A stretch of DNA of 64,000 nt, taken from the NCBI GenBank assembly GCA_900659855.1, contig CAACVI010000045.1:124985-188984 (forward strand), written 5' to 3'. Source of the stretch: Candidatus Desulfarcum epimagneticum (GTDB lineage: Bacteria > Desulfobacterota > Desulfobacteria > Desulfobacterales > CR-1). A model generated the notes under the pieces. That model ran no database searches. It had not been told where the DNA came from and saw nothing but the letters and a program-made list of their open reading frames with translations. Every line of letters starts with the position of its first letter. Position 1 is the first letter of the stretch. Positions 33,939-45,617 of this stretch are shown piece by piece. Both the position numbers and the translations under genes were made by a program.

Positions 33939-34823
33939 CTAAATCCCCGCGGCCTTCATGATGTCGGGAACCAGCTCTTCCCGGCCGATGGCCATGATGT
34001 GGACGCCGTCGCACACCTTTTCCTCCCGGATCTGTCTGATCATGCGGCCCGCGATGTCGATTCCCTTCGCCAGCGCCCCTCCCTTGGGCGCCGCGGCCAT
34101 CTCGTCGACCAGATCGGCGGGCACGTTGACCCCGGCGATGTTTTTGTTCATAAACCGGGCCATGGGCGCCGAGGTCAAAAGGATGACGCCGGCCAGGACC
34201 TTGACGGGAAAGCGCCGGGAATACGCCATGAACGATTGAAGCTTTTCCATGTCGTACACGGCCTGGGTCTGGATGAATTCGGCCCCGGCCTCAATCTTTT
34301 TTTCATACTTGATCAGCTGAGGCTCAAGGGGCTCGGCCTCGGGCGTCACGATGGCTCCGGCGCACATCGACACACCCCCGTCCAGATCGCTTCCCCCCAG
34401 GTCTTTGCCCCTCTCCAGCCTCCGGATGGCCGCCACCAGCTGGCTGGAATCCAGATCAAAAACACCCCTGGCCTCTTTGTGGTCTCCCAGCATCACGGAG
34501 TCCCCGGTGAGGCAAAGCACATTCTCAACGCCCCGGCTGGCCGCGAACAGAAGGTCCGCCTGCAGGGCCAGGCGGTTGCGGTCCCGGCACGTCATCTGCA
34601 AAATGGGCTCCCCTCCCCTCTCCTTGACCATGATCGCGCCGCCCAGGGAGGGAAAGCGCATCACTGAGCTTTGATGGTCGGTGACATTCATGGCGTCCAC
34701 CTGGTCCTTTAGCATGTCGATGTGATGAATGAATTTATCCAGATTGGTTCCCTTTGGCGGGGCCAATTCACATGTGACCACAAATTTTCCCGAATCCAGG
34801 GCTTTTTTAAATGAGGAAGGCAT
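33939..34823 (-). CDS. metF: Methylenetetrahydrofolate reductase MetF
   Basis: This 294-aa TIM-barrel flavoprotein interconverts methylene-THF and methyl-THF. VVTCELAPPKGTNLDKFIHH with the catalytic Glu lies near residue 15, VMRFPSLGGAI near 55, MTCRDRNRLALQADLL near 78 and NVLCLTGDSVMLGDH near 100, all typical of MetF. It is the last gene of an operon with metV and Nuo-like subunits, as in acetogens and complete-oxidising sulfate reducers that run the Wood-Ljungdahl pathway. AAGGAAAAG precedes the ATG. In this setting it should work in the methyl branch rather than only in methionine synthesis. Confidence 0.9.
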   Translation of the reverse strand: MPSSFKKALDSGKFVVTCELAPPKGTNLDKFIHHIDMLKDQVDAMNVTDHQSSVMRFPSLGGAIMVKERGGEPILQMTCRDRNRLALQADLLFAASRGVENVLCLTGDSVMLGDHKEARGVFDLDSSQLVAAIRRLERGKDLGGSDLDGGVSMCAGAIVTPEAEPLEPQLIKYEKKIEAGAEFIQTQAVYDMEKLQSFMAYSRRFPVKVLAGVILLTSAPMARFMNKNIAGVNVPADLVDEMAAAPKGGALAKGIDIAGRMIRQIREEKVCDGVHIMAIGREELVPDIMKAAGI

Positions 34824-34893
34824 AATCTTTTCCTTATGGCAGTGGGTCGTGGGTTGCGTTTAAGGGGACTTTCGACCCCGTTCCCAATTTTTT

Positions 34894-35547
34894 TCAAACG
34901 GCCGGCATGACGATTTTTCCCGGCGTGGGCTCTCCCAAAAAGTTCCGGGGTTTTTGAAGCTTTCTCATCAAATCAAGCTTGTCCAGCTCGCTGAGCCGGT
35001 TGTATATCAAGGTCCAGGCGCAGTCTTTGTCCTGGTCGATCTCGCATTTTCCCCCATTCGTCCCCCCGCAGGGGCCGTTGACCAGGCCCTTGTGGCACGC
35101 GGTCACCGGGCATATGCCCCCGGTCTCGCCGATGACGCAGGTTCCGCACTGGAGACACGACTCGTCAAAGCGCCCCGGGCCGGTTTCCTTTCCGATAAAC
35201 AAAGTGTCCAGCGCCGGGACCGTCATTTTTTTCATCTGCCGGGCCACATTCTGGACCCCGAAGGCGCAGGTCATGATCAAAAGGGCGTCGGCCTGCCGGA
35301 TTTTTTCCCCGAATTCCAAAAGGATGTCGCCGGTCAGGTTGTCGCACGCCACCGGCAGGACCACATCCCCGGTGATCATCCGCCCCGCCCCGGCGAGCTT
35401 TTCTTTCATGGCCAGGACCTCATCGGCCCCCCCTGTCCGGGTGAGCGTCACGCATGTGCCGCAGCCGATTATAAAAATTCGTCCCGACCCGCTCAAAAGC
35501 CGGTCGATCTCCTCATCGGTTTTTGGTTTTGTAATGGACCGGATCAT
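34894..35547 (-). CDS. metV: MetV, zinc/iron-sulfur subunit of the MetVF complex
   Basis: This 217-aa protein corresponds to the MTHFR C-terminal-type domain found in MetV. IIGCGTCVTLTRTGGADEV lies near residue 27, LIMTCAFGVQNVARQM near 90, and a Cys-rich stretch follows: CLQCGTC, ICPVTACHKGLVNGPCGGTN. The cysteines would bind zinc and an iron-sulfur cluster that feeds electrons to MetF. It lies 70 bases before metF and 13 bases after the NuoF-like gene, so it connects the reductase with the NAD(P)H/ferredoxin side of the complex. The ATG has AGGAGACC upstream. Confidence 0.88.
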   Translation of the reverse strand: MIRSITKPKTDEEIDRLLSGSGRIFIIGCGTCVTLTRTGGADEVLAMKEKLAGAGRMITGDVVLPVACDNLTGDILLEFGEKIRQADALLIMTCAFGVQNVARQMKKMTVPALDTLFIGKETGPGRFDESCLQCGTCVIGETGGICPVTACHKGLVNGPCGGTNGGKCEIDQDKDCAWTLIYNRLSELDKLDLMRKLQKPRNFLGEPTPGKIVMPAV

Positions 35548-35560
35548 ATTGTATGGTCTC

Positions 35561-38686
<3,126 letters not shown>

Positions 38687-38691
38687 CTCTT

Positions 38692-39180
38692 TTAATCATC
38701 CCCCTTGTCTTTCCGGTGCTGGTTCAATACGCTGGAAACCTTTTTTGGAGAAAGCTTGCCGTAATAATCCCGATTGGTCATCATGGTGGGAGCCAGAAAA
38801 CAGGCGCCCAGGCAGGCCACCGTCTCAAGGGTAAAACTGAAATCCTCGCTGGTCTGCCCCTCCTCAAGATTCAGATCGTTTTTGATCATCCGAAGTATTC
38901 CCCGACCTCCCTTGACATGGCACGCCGTTCCCCGGCACACCCTCACCACGCATTTTCCCTTGGGCTTCAGGCTGAATCCCGAATAAAAGGTGATCACGCC
39001 CTGGACCCGGCTCGGACGCATGTGAAGGGCTTTGGCGACGGGCTCGATGGTTTCCGGCGGAATATAGCCGAAATGCTCCTGAATCTCCTGGAGAAGCGGG
39101 ATCAGGCTCCATTTCTCCTCTTTTCGGGACTCGACGATCTCGTTGAATTTTTCCCAGTCAAGCGTGTCGTTGGCGCTCAT
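38692..39180 (-). CDS. NuoE-type 2Fe-2S thioredoxin-like subunit
   Basis: This 162-aa protein is the 24-kDa type subunit that carries a single 2Fe-2S cluster. EIQEHFGYIPPETIEPVAKA near residue 30, VITFYSGFSLKPKGKCVVRV near 60, the first Cys pair in CRGTACHVKGG near 82, and TVACLGACFLAPTMM near 120 with the second pair give the C-x4-C...C-x3-C arrangement. It is adjacent (5 bases) to the NuoF-GltD gene. Its length matches HndA/NuoE proteins of NAD-linked hydrogenases and formate dehydrogenases. Confidence 0.9.
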   Translation of the reverse strand: MSANDTLDWEKFNEIVESRKEEKWSLIPLLQEIQEHFGYIPPETIEPVAKALHMRPSRVQGVITFYSGFSLKPKGKCVVRVCRGTACHVKGGRGILRMIKNDLNLEEGQTSEDFSFTLETVACLGACFLAPTMMTNRDYYGKLSPKKVSSVLNQHRKDKGDD

Positions 39181-39202
39181 GGATATTCCTTTTTTTTAAC
39201 AT

Positions 39203-41860
39203 TCACATTTTTTCAACCCGGACCCGGCATGATGTCCAGCTCTCCCCCTCCGGGGAGAAAAGGCGGGTCAGGCCCGTCAGATTGACGGCGTCATTGCCAA
39301 AAAATCCCCGGGGAACCAGGACCGTGCCGGCCGGGGCGTCCGCGCTCACCCGGACCCGCCGACTCACACGCCCGTTTTCAGATGTCACCCGGGCCATATC
39401 GCCGTCATCCAGGCCCAGCTCAAGGGCGTCTTTGGAAGAAATCCCGATGTCGCCCCCGGCGTTGAACTCCGAAATCCGCGCCGAACGGGACGTGCGGGTC
39501 CCGGACCCCAAATGAAAGCGCCGGAAAACCAGAAAGGCGGTGAGGGGAAAATCCCCGTCGCCGTTCGCCTCCGGGAAGCCGTCGGAGGGCGGCGGGCAGG
39601 GCGCGAAGGGGACCCGGCTCTCTTCCCGCGCGGCCCCGGGGGATTTGCCTTTTTCCCGGGTCCAGATAAAACGGCCGTTGACCCCCAGAACCTTCTCGAT
39701 CTCATCCCTGACCTGGGCGTCGGAAACCCTGAGCCCGGGCCACCCCATCTTTTCAGCCACCCGGCCCAGGATCTCCAGGTCGGGCATGGCCCGGCCCGGG
39801 GGAATCGCCGCGGCGGAAAACACCTGCCGGGCGCCTTCCATATTGGTGAAGCTTCCGGATTTTTCGGCAAAAGCCGCGCCCGGCAGCGCCACATGGGCGA
39901 GCCTCACGGTCTCATTGTCCAGTATGTCCTGGACCGCCAGAAAATCGATTTTCTCAAACGCCTTTAAAACCCGGTCCTGGTCCGGCAGGCTTCTTAAGGG
40001 ATTTTCCCCCATGACATACATGGCTTTGATTTTCCCTTTCTCCGCCGCCTCCACTATCTGAGCCATGTCGAGCCCCGGCTCAGACGAAATCCGGCCCTCC
40101 CAGGCCTCCTCCCACATTTTCCGGGCCGAATCATCGGACAAAAGACGGCGGCCCGGAAGAGCGTCGGGAACGGCGCCCATGTCCCAGGCCCCCACCATGT
40201 TGTTTTCGCCGGCCAGAAGATAGAACCCGGCGCCCTCGTGCGCGATGCTTCCGGTCATGACCGCCAGATTCAAAAGGGCCTCCAGGGCCTCGACGCCTCG
40301 CTTTTCCATGGCCAGGTTCTCGCCGATGACAAAGGCGATCTTCCTGTTTTCAAGAAGGTCCGCGGCCGACTTGACGACATCGGCGTCCAGGCCGGACATT
40401 CGGGCCAAAACGTCCATGTCCGGGGTCAGAAGGGGGTCCCGAAAGTCGGCGAACCCCTTTGTGAAGCGGTCAATGAACGACTCGTCATAGGCCCGGCGCC
40501 GGATCAGCTCGGCTGAGACCGCCCGAATCAGCGCCGGGTAGCCGCCCTTTCTCGAGTCGGGGGGCGGCGCCTGGAGCGTGGCGAAGTCGGCGAGATCGGT
40601 CGGGACGGGTCCGGACAGGACAATGGGGACGCCCCGGGAGGCGCCCCGCCTCAGACAATAGCCGGCCACCGGCGTCAAATGGCCGGGGTCCGCGCCGATG
40701 GCCCACACCGCCTCGGCCTTTTCAAGGCCTGAAAGGGGGCCTGCGAAAAAATCAAACCGCCTCATGGGGTCCGTCCGGCCTTCAATGAGGCTTAAAAACC
40801 GCCTTCCGCCCATGTAGCCGCCGTTGTCGATGTGGGAGGTTCCCACAATGAGCCGGGCTATTTTCTGAAAGAGGTAATTCTCCTCATTGGAGCACTTGGA
40901 AGACCCCAGGAAAGCCACGCTGTCCCCACCGCTTTGCTCCCGGATTTCAAGGAGCCGCCGGGCCACAAACCCCGCGGCCTCGTCCCAGGAAACCGGCGTC
41001 AGATCACCGTCTTTTCGAATCCGGGGCTCTTCGAGCCGGTCGGGAGAGTTTAAAAAATCATGGGCGAAATGCCCCCGGACGCAGGAGGTGGCGTCGTTGA
41101 CGCTCTTTTCGATATGGGCCGGGCCCGCCTCCACCACCCGTCCTCCGGAAACCCCCAGGGTCAGATTGCATCCCACGCCGCAGAACCCGCAGATGGACAC
41201 GGACTCTTTTTCAGGGGTTCCCACAAACCAGGAAGGCGAAAACAAAGCGCCGGTGGGGCACATGGACACGCAGGCGCCGCAAAAGACGCACTCCGAGCTT
41301 TCCAAAGGACCGTCATGAAGGGCGGCGGGCCGGGATTTGAATCCCCTCAGATGGTAATCGATGGCCCCGACCACCACCAGCTCATGGTCGGCGCGAACGC
41401 ACTTTCCACAAAGCACACATTTGGACAAATCCCGGGAAATGAAGGGATTGGCCTGCTCAATGGGGCTGTGATTGGGCATGGCGTAAAGACCGGCCTCCCC
41501 CACCCCAAGCTGGGCCGCGATCCTCCGAAGCTCACAGCGGTTTCCCTTGTCGCAGACCAGGCAGGACTCCGGATGCTCGGCGATCATGAGCCGGACGATG
41601 TCCTTCCGGCGTTTGATCACTCTCGGGGTGGATGTGAGAAGCTCCATGTCCCGGGCCGCCGGGGTGACGCATGACGCCATGAGCCGACCGGTTTTTTTGT
41701 CCTCCACCAGACACAGCCGGCAGGCGCCGAAGGGCTTGAGCGCTCGGTGATGGCAAAGGGACGGAATGTCGATTCCGTTTTCCCGGGCCGCGTCGAGCAC
41801 GCTGGCGCCTGCCTTGCACGATATATTTTTTCCATCGATGATCAACGGTATCTTTTCCAA
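39203..41860 (-). CDS. NuoG/FdhA-like molybdopterin-type subunit without the metal ligand
   Basis: The protein has 885 aa. Residues 1-220 are the NuoG-like 2Fe-2S and 4Fe-4S module (IPSLCHHRALKPFGACRLCL; CVLCGKCVRADHE; CVFCGACVSMCPTGAL). From about 222 the formate dehydrogenase fold starts with SICGFCGVGCNLTL. SSKCSNEENYLFQKIARLIV near 320 is typical FdhA, but the next strand reads GTSHIDNGGYMGGRRF, where FdhA enzymes have a Cys or selenocysteine plus His that bind molybdenum or tungsten. There is no in-frame TGA. The subunit is therefore probably not a formate dehydrogenase and may serve as an electron-transfer scaffold for the MetVF complex. It is followed closely by the NuoE-like gene. Confidence 0.82.
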   Translation of the reverse strand: MEKIPLIIDGKNISCKAGASVLDAARENGIDIPSLCHHRALKPFGACRLCLVEDKKTGRLMASCVTPAARDMELLTSTPRVIKRRKDIVRLMIAEHPESCLVCDKGNRCELRRIAAQLGVGEAGLYAMPNHSPIEQANPFISRDLSKCVLCGKCVRADHELVVVGAIDYHLRGFKSRPAALHDGPLESSECVFCGACVSMCPTGALFSPSWFVGTPEKESVSICGFCGVGCNLTLGVSGGRVVEAGPAHIEKSVNDATSCVRGHFAHDFLNSPDRLEEPRIRKDGDLTPVSWDEAAGFVARRLLEIREQSGGDSVAFLGSSKCSNEENYLFQKIARLIVGTSHIDNGGYMGGRRFLSLIEGRTDPMRRFDFFAGPLSGLEKAEAVWAIGADPGHLTPVAGYCLRRGASRGVPIVLSGPVPTDLADFATLQAPPPDSRKGGYPALIRAVSAELIRRRAYDESFIDRFTKGFADFRDPLLTPDMDVLARMSGLDADVVKSAADLLENRKIAFVIGENLAMEKRGVEALEALLNLAVMTGSIAHEGAGFYLLAGENNMVGAWDMGAVPDALPGRRLLSDDSARKMWEEAWEGRISSEPGLDMAQIVEAAEKGKIKAMYVMGENPLRSLPDQDRVLKAFEKIDFLAVQDILDNETVRLAHVALPGAAFAEKSGSFTNMEGARQVFSAAAIPPGRAMPDLEILGRVAEKMGWPGLRVSDAQVRDEIEKVLGVNGRFIWTREKGKSPGAAREESRVPFAPCPPPSDGFPEANGDGDFPLTAFLVFRRFHLGSGTRTSRSARISEFNAGGDIGISSKDALELGLDDGDMARVTSENGRVSRRVRVSADAPAGTVLVPRGFFGNDAVNLTGLTRLFSPEGESWTSCRVRVEKM

Positions 41861-41939
41861 AATACGGCGCTCCTTTTACGCCGCGCGCGGCCGCGCGCGG
41901 GTGAATAATGGCCGAGACCGGGTCCGCCGGCGAACGAAA

Positions 41940-42815
41940 TTATTTCAAATGGGCCGCGTCCAGGTAGCGGCTCAGCCTCTCCTCGCCCCCGATGGAAATG
42001 ATGTGGGCGCCCTGGCATAAATCTTTCAGCCCCTTGATCGTGTCGGCGAAAAGCTCCAGGCTGGCCTTCTCCCTGTCCTTTGCCCGGGCCAGCTTTTTGA
42101 TGACCCAGTCCGGAACCAGCCCCGGTCTTAAGTGCCGGTTCAAAAATCGCCCCATGCCGGCCGTTCTCAGTATCATAACCTCGGCGATCACCGGCACCTG
42201 GAAGGGATTGGCGTGTTTCATGAATTTTTCAAATTTGTCCAGATCAAAAACCGGGGTGGTCAAAAAATACCCGGCCCCGATCCTGGTCATCTCCTCCATC
42301 TCCTTAAGCTCCAGGTCCGGCACATTTTTTCCCCATCCCGACTCCACCCCCGAGCCCAGGGTGAAATCGGCTTTGGAGTCCAGGGCCTTTCCGTCAATGG
42401 CATGGCCCTGGGTGATGTGCTCCAGGACCGATGACAATTTTCCGGCGTCCACATGAAAAAACATCATCTCCTGAAGACTGTCGCCGGTGATGCGGTAATC
42501 TTCAGTGAACACCAGGAGATTCTCCACCCCGGCCTCATGGGCGCCCACCAGGTCTTTTTGAAGCTCCAGGCGATTTTTGTCCCGGGTGGTGGTCTGGTAA
42601 ATGGCATCGAAGCGGTTTTCCTTCAAAAGACCGCAGGTTTTGATGGAATCGCCCACCACGCCCTCGATCTCCACCTCGGACACGGAATATCCATCCACCC
42701 GGCCCCGGACGCCCTTTAAGCTCTCAATCAGTCTTTCGGGCTCCTGCTCCACATGGGACTGGATCTCGGATGTCACCACGAATTTTTTCTTTCCAAGCGC
42801 TTCTTTTAATCCCAT
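41940..42815 (-). CDS. MetF-like paralogue
   Basis: This 291-aa protein shares the MetF plan: KKFVVTSEIQSHVEQEPERL near residue 10 (Glu at the catalytic position), DAIYQTTTRDKNRLELQKDL near 68 (compare the RDRNRLALQ of the other copy), ENLLVFTEDYRITGDSLQ near 97, and GAGYFLTTPVFDLDKFEKFM near 180. Several residues differ from true MetF, for example the flavin-contacting strand is TEDYRITGD. It is the first gene of the operon that contains the complete metF at its end. It could be a second subunit, or act on another folate or pterin. The real role is unknown. Confidence 0.7.
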   Translation of the reverse strand: MGLKEALGKKKFVVTSEIQSHVEQEPERLIESLKGVRGRVDGYSVSEVEIEGVVGDSIKTCGLLKENRFDAIYQTTTRDKNRLELQKDLVGAHEAGVENLLVFTEDYRITGDSLQEMMFFHVDAGKLSSVLEHITQGHAIDGKALDSKADFTLGSGVESGWGKNVPDLELKEMEEMTRIGAGYFLTTPVFDLDKFEKFMKHANPFQVPVIAEVMILRTAGMGRFLNRHLRPGLVPDWVIKKLARAKDREKASLELFADTIKGLKDLCQGAHIISIGGEERLSRYLDAAHLK

Positions 42816-42857
42816 AACCCCCTCCTGTTCCGCGGCTGTTTCGCCCTGATGTCCGGA

Positions 42858-43433
42858 TCATTCCCCGTCTTTCAAAAATCCCGCCACCTCCCGGCGCAGC
42901 CGGTCCAGGGGAAGGGGTTTTGAAAAGCAGGCGTCGGCGCCGTGTTTTTTCATTTCATTGAATTTCTCATCATCCAGGTAGGCCGACAGCACAATGATCT
43001 TGGTGTTTCGGGTCTCAGGGGACGATTTGATCTTCTCGCACACCTCATATCCCTTGATATCCGGCATCATGATGTCCAGTATCATGACATGGGGCTTGAA
43101 ATGATTGATCTGAAGCCCCGCCTCAAAACCGTCCGAGGCCGATATCACCTCATAATCGGCCTCGTCCTCCTCCAGGGCCTGAACAATGGTCTCCACGATG
43201 ATGGGATCATCATCCACCACCAGAATTCTCTTTCTTTCAGACGTGTCCGGGTCGTCGGGGATGGGAATCCCCTGCCTGCGCATAAAACGCTCCAGATCGG
43301 TTTTTTTGATCCGCCGGTGCCCCCCCACGGTCTTGTAAGCCTCGATGTTGCCTGAGTCTATCCAGTTGATGATGGTCTTGGGTGAGACATTGCAATGTTT
43401 GGCCGCCTTTACCACCGTGAGTATGTCGTCCAC
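42858..43433 (-). CDS. Response regulator with BldC/MerR-type HTH at the N-terminus
   Basis: This 191-aa protein reverses the usual order. Residues 5-52 are a winged HTH of the BldC/excisionase type (VVKAAKHCNVSPKTIINWID; YKTVGGHRRIKKTDLERFM), and residues 68-188 a receiver domain with ILVVDDDPIIVETI, phospho-acceptor Asp in VMILDIMMPDIKGYE near 119, and the conserved Lys in CFSKPLPLDR. It stands upstream of the methyl-branch operon and downstream of a CBS-PAS histidine kinase, which is the probable partner. A terminator after the kinase gene means it has its own promoter, in a region of AT-rich direct repeats that could be its operator. Confidence 0.82.
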   Translation of the reverse strand: MDDILTVVKAAKHCNVSPKTIINWIDSGNIEAYKTVGGHRRIKKTDLERFMRRQGIPIPDDPDTSERKRILVVDDDPIIVETIVQALEEDEADYEVISASDGFEAGLQINHFKPHVMILDIMMPDIKGYEVCEKIKSSPETRNTKIIVLSAYLDDEKFNEMKKHGADACFSKPLPLDRLRREVAGFLKDGE

Positions 43434-43448
43434 TTGAATCCTCCTTAA

Positions 43449-43608
43449 TTTTATGGTTTTTATGACTATTATAGAATTTTATTCTTGTCAAGAACTTTTT
43501 TGATTTTTTTTTATTTCTTAAAAATCAAGCAAATAGCGTTTAGCGGATTATTCTTGTTTTTAAACTTTATAGATTTTATAGTTATTATAGTTTTTAAAAT
43601 TTGTCAAC
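43449..43608 (-). promoter_or_regulatory. AT-rich direct repeats upstream of the HTH response regulator
   Basis: Two about 45-base direct copies (43449-43493 and 43565-43608) each contain three TTTATRG-like units at 9-10 base spacing and end in TTGTCAA. On the minus strand each reads TTGACAA...CTATAAT, so promoter-like -35 and -10 words are present but only about 12 bases apart. BldC proteins bind arrays of AT-rich direct repeats, which makes autoregulation plausible. The remaining part of 43434-43742 holds no gene. Confidence 0.5.
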
Positions 43609-43672
43609 AAAAAACCCGGGAGACAAAAAACGCCGAAACGGCGCATAGGAGAGCGGGGGTCGAAACAGGGAT

Positions 43673-43720
43673 CAAAAAAAAGAAAGCCCCCGCCCGAAAG
43701 GGCTTGCCGGGGGCGGGGGA
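43673..43720 (-). terminator. Intrinsic terminator of the histidine kinase gene
   Basis: On the minus strand, GCCCCCGGCAAGCCCTTTCG then GGCGGGGGC forms a stem, followed by TTTCTTTTTTTT. It begins about 23 bases after the kinase stop codon and separates its transcript from the response regulator gene. Confidence 0.8.
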
Positions 43721-43742
43721 ACGGGCGGGCGAAGGGGCCGGA

Positions 43743-45590
43743 TCAGGGGGTTTTTTTCGGGAGGGGCAACACCAGGGTAAAGGCGGCGCCGGCCCCGGGC
43801 TCGCTTTCCACAAGGATGTCTCCGCCGTGGTCCTTCATGAATCCATAACACACGGACAGGCCGAGCCCCACGCCCTTCAGGCTGTCTTTGGTGGTGAAAA
43901 AGGTGTCGAACACCTTGGCGATGTTCTGGGGAGGAATCCCCAGGCCGGTGTCTTTGAATCTGACGCGCGCGGCCTCTTTGTCGGAAAATGTGGAGATGGA
44001 AAGGGTCCCGCCCTGGGGCATGGCGTCCCGGGCGTTTGAGATCAGGTTTAAAAACACCTGCCTGAGCTGATTTTTAGAGGCGTGAACCCGGGGCAGGCCC
44101 TTGTCGAAATCGCAGGACACGGCGATATTGTTTTCGCGGAGCTGTTTTTCATGCAAAATCACAATCTCGTCCAGGCCCTGGTTGATGTCGATCTCCTCTT
44201 TCAGCTCCTGGTCGGGCCTGGAAAAAGTAAGCATTTTCCGGATCATCTCAGACAGCCGCATGATCTCGGAAAGGGCCATCTCCAGTATCTTTCTGCGCTT
44301 GTTTTCCAGGGAAATCTCGGTTTTCAAAAGCTCCAGGGTGTTCATGATGCCGTAAAGGGGGTTGTTCAGCTCGTGGGCCACCTGGGAGGTCAAACGCCCC
44401 ATGGCGGCGAGCTTTTCCGACTGAAGCAGCTGTTTTTGTGTGTCCCGCAGCCGCCTTTCCATCTCAAGGCGCTCTTTTAAATCCACCACCACCCCCACGC
44501 TGGCGATCTCGGCCCCCTTTTCGTCGCAGATCAGGGCCGCGGAAAGGTTGCCCTCCACCACCCCGCCGTCCTTTCGCACGGCGATCAGGGGATAAGATTT
44601 CAAAATGCCCGCGCCCCCGTCGCTTTCGGCCCGGAGCCGCCGCATGATTTTCACCGCGATTCCCTCGGGATACACCTTGCGGATGTTGAGTTTTCCGATC
44701 ACATCCTTCGCCCGATAGTCCAGCATCTCCTCGGCGGCGCTGTTCCAGATGATGATGTTGCCCTTCATGTCGGCGGCCATGATGGCGTTGGGAGAGTTCT
44801 GCACGATTTTGTTCAAAAAATCATGGGCCTCCCTCAATTCTTTTTCCATCTCCTTTCTCTGGGTCTGGTCCACATTGATGCCTTCGTAGCCCAGTATTTT
44901 TCCATTCTGGCCATAGCGGACATGGCCCGTGTGCAGGACCGAAATGGGACGGCCGTCCCGGCGTTTGAACTCCACCTCGTGATCAATGACGATCCCGTCC
45001 CGCTCAATGATTTTTTGAAAGAAAAGACGATCCCCGGGGTTCACATACAGTTCCCGGGCGATATCGATTTCAAGGAACTCCTCCTTGCTGTCATATCCCA
45101 GCATATCCAGCATGGCCTTGTTGGCGTCAATAAACTTTCCCTCCTTGCTGCTGATATAGACCCCGCACCCCACATGCTCGAACAGACTGGCGTAATCCCT
45201 GGCTTTTTTGGGAAACAGATGCCAGATGATGTCGCTTTCGGAAACCAGGCCGATGTGGCGGCCGTCCTTTTCAATGAGCTGGTAACGGGAGTCGGACCTG
45301 GCGAATGTTTTCAAAAGGGCCTCAATGGAGGCGGTGTGGGGGGAGACGGGCGGGATCCGGGCGACATGATCGCCCACCCTGGATTTTTGGGGGTCGAATC
45401 CCTCCTCCAGCATATTGCGGGCCAGGTCCCTTTGGGTCCATATGCCTTCAATCACGCCGTCTTTGGAAACCAGAACGGACGTGACATTGTTTTCGGCCAT
45501 CAGCGCCAGCGCCTCATGGATGGAGGCGTCGAGGGGGATGGAGATGAGCTTCCCCCCCTTTTCCCGTATCATGTCTTCGGCGGTTTTCAT
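43743..45590 (-). CDS. Soluble sensor histidine kinase with CBS and two PAS domains
   Basis: The protein has 615 aa. Residues 5-120 are a CBS pair (SIPLDASIHEALALMAENNV; YQLIEKDGRHIGLVSESDII) that may sense adenine nucleotides. PAS1 is at about 135-250 (FEHVGCGVYISSKEGKFIDA) and PAS2 at about 260-370 (IVQNSPNAIMAADMKGNIII). HisKA has the phospho-His in GRLTSQVAHELNNPLYGIM near 405. The ATPase domain has NQLRQVFLNLISNARDAM, DTGLGIPPQNIAK and GVGLGLSVCYGFM. No membrane segment is seen, so it senses a cytoplasmic signal. It has its own terminator. Pairing with the HTH-receiver protein is by adjacency. Confidence 0.9.
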   Translation of the reverse strand: MKTAEDMIREKGGKLISIPLDASIHEALALMAENNVTSVLVSKDGVIEGIWTQRDLARNMLEEGFDPQKSRVGDHVARIPPVSPHTASIEALLKTFARSDSRYQLIEKDGRHIGLVSESDIIWHLFPKKARDYASLFEHVGCGVYISSKEGKFIDANKAMLDMLGYDSKEEFLEIDIARELYVNPGDRLFFQKIIERDGIVIDHEVEFKRRDGRPISVLHTGHVRYGQNGKILGYEGINVDQTQRKEMEKELREAHDFLNKIVQNSPNAIMAADMKGNIIIWNSAAEEMLDYRAKDVIGKLNIRKVYPEGIAVKIMRRLRAESDGGAGILKSYPLIAVRKDGGVVEGNLSAALICDEKGAEIASVGVVVDLKERLEMERRLRDTQKQLLQSEKLAAMGRLTSQVAHELNNPLYGIMNTLELLKTEISLENKRRKILEMALSEIMRLSEMIRKMLTFSRPDQELKEEIDINQGLDEIVILHEKQLRENNIAVSCDFDKGLPRVHASKNQLRQVFLNLISNARDAMPQGGTLSISTFSDKEAARVRFKDTGLGIPPQNIAKVFDTFFTTKDSLKGVGLGLSVCYGFMKDHGGDILVESEPGAGAAFTLVLPLPKKTP

Positions 45591-45617
45591 ATCGATTTCC
45601 CCCCCTGTCTGACTGGG

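Noticed and set aside
39203-41860. Selenocysteine codon in the formate dehydrogenase-like gene
   Set aside because: The frame is open throughout with no in-frame TGA, and the expected Cys/Sec site is occupied by other residues.
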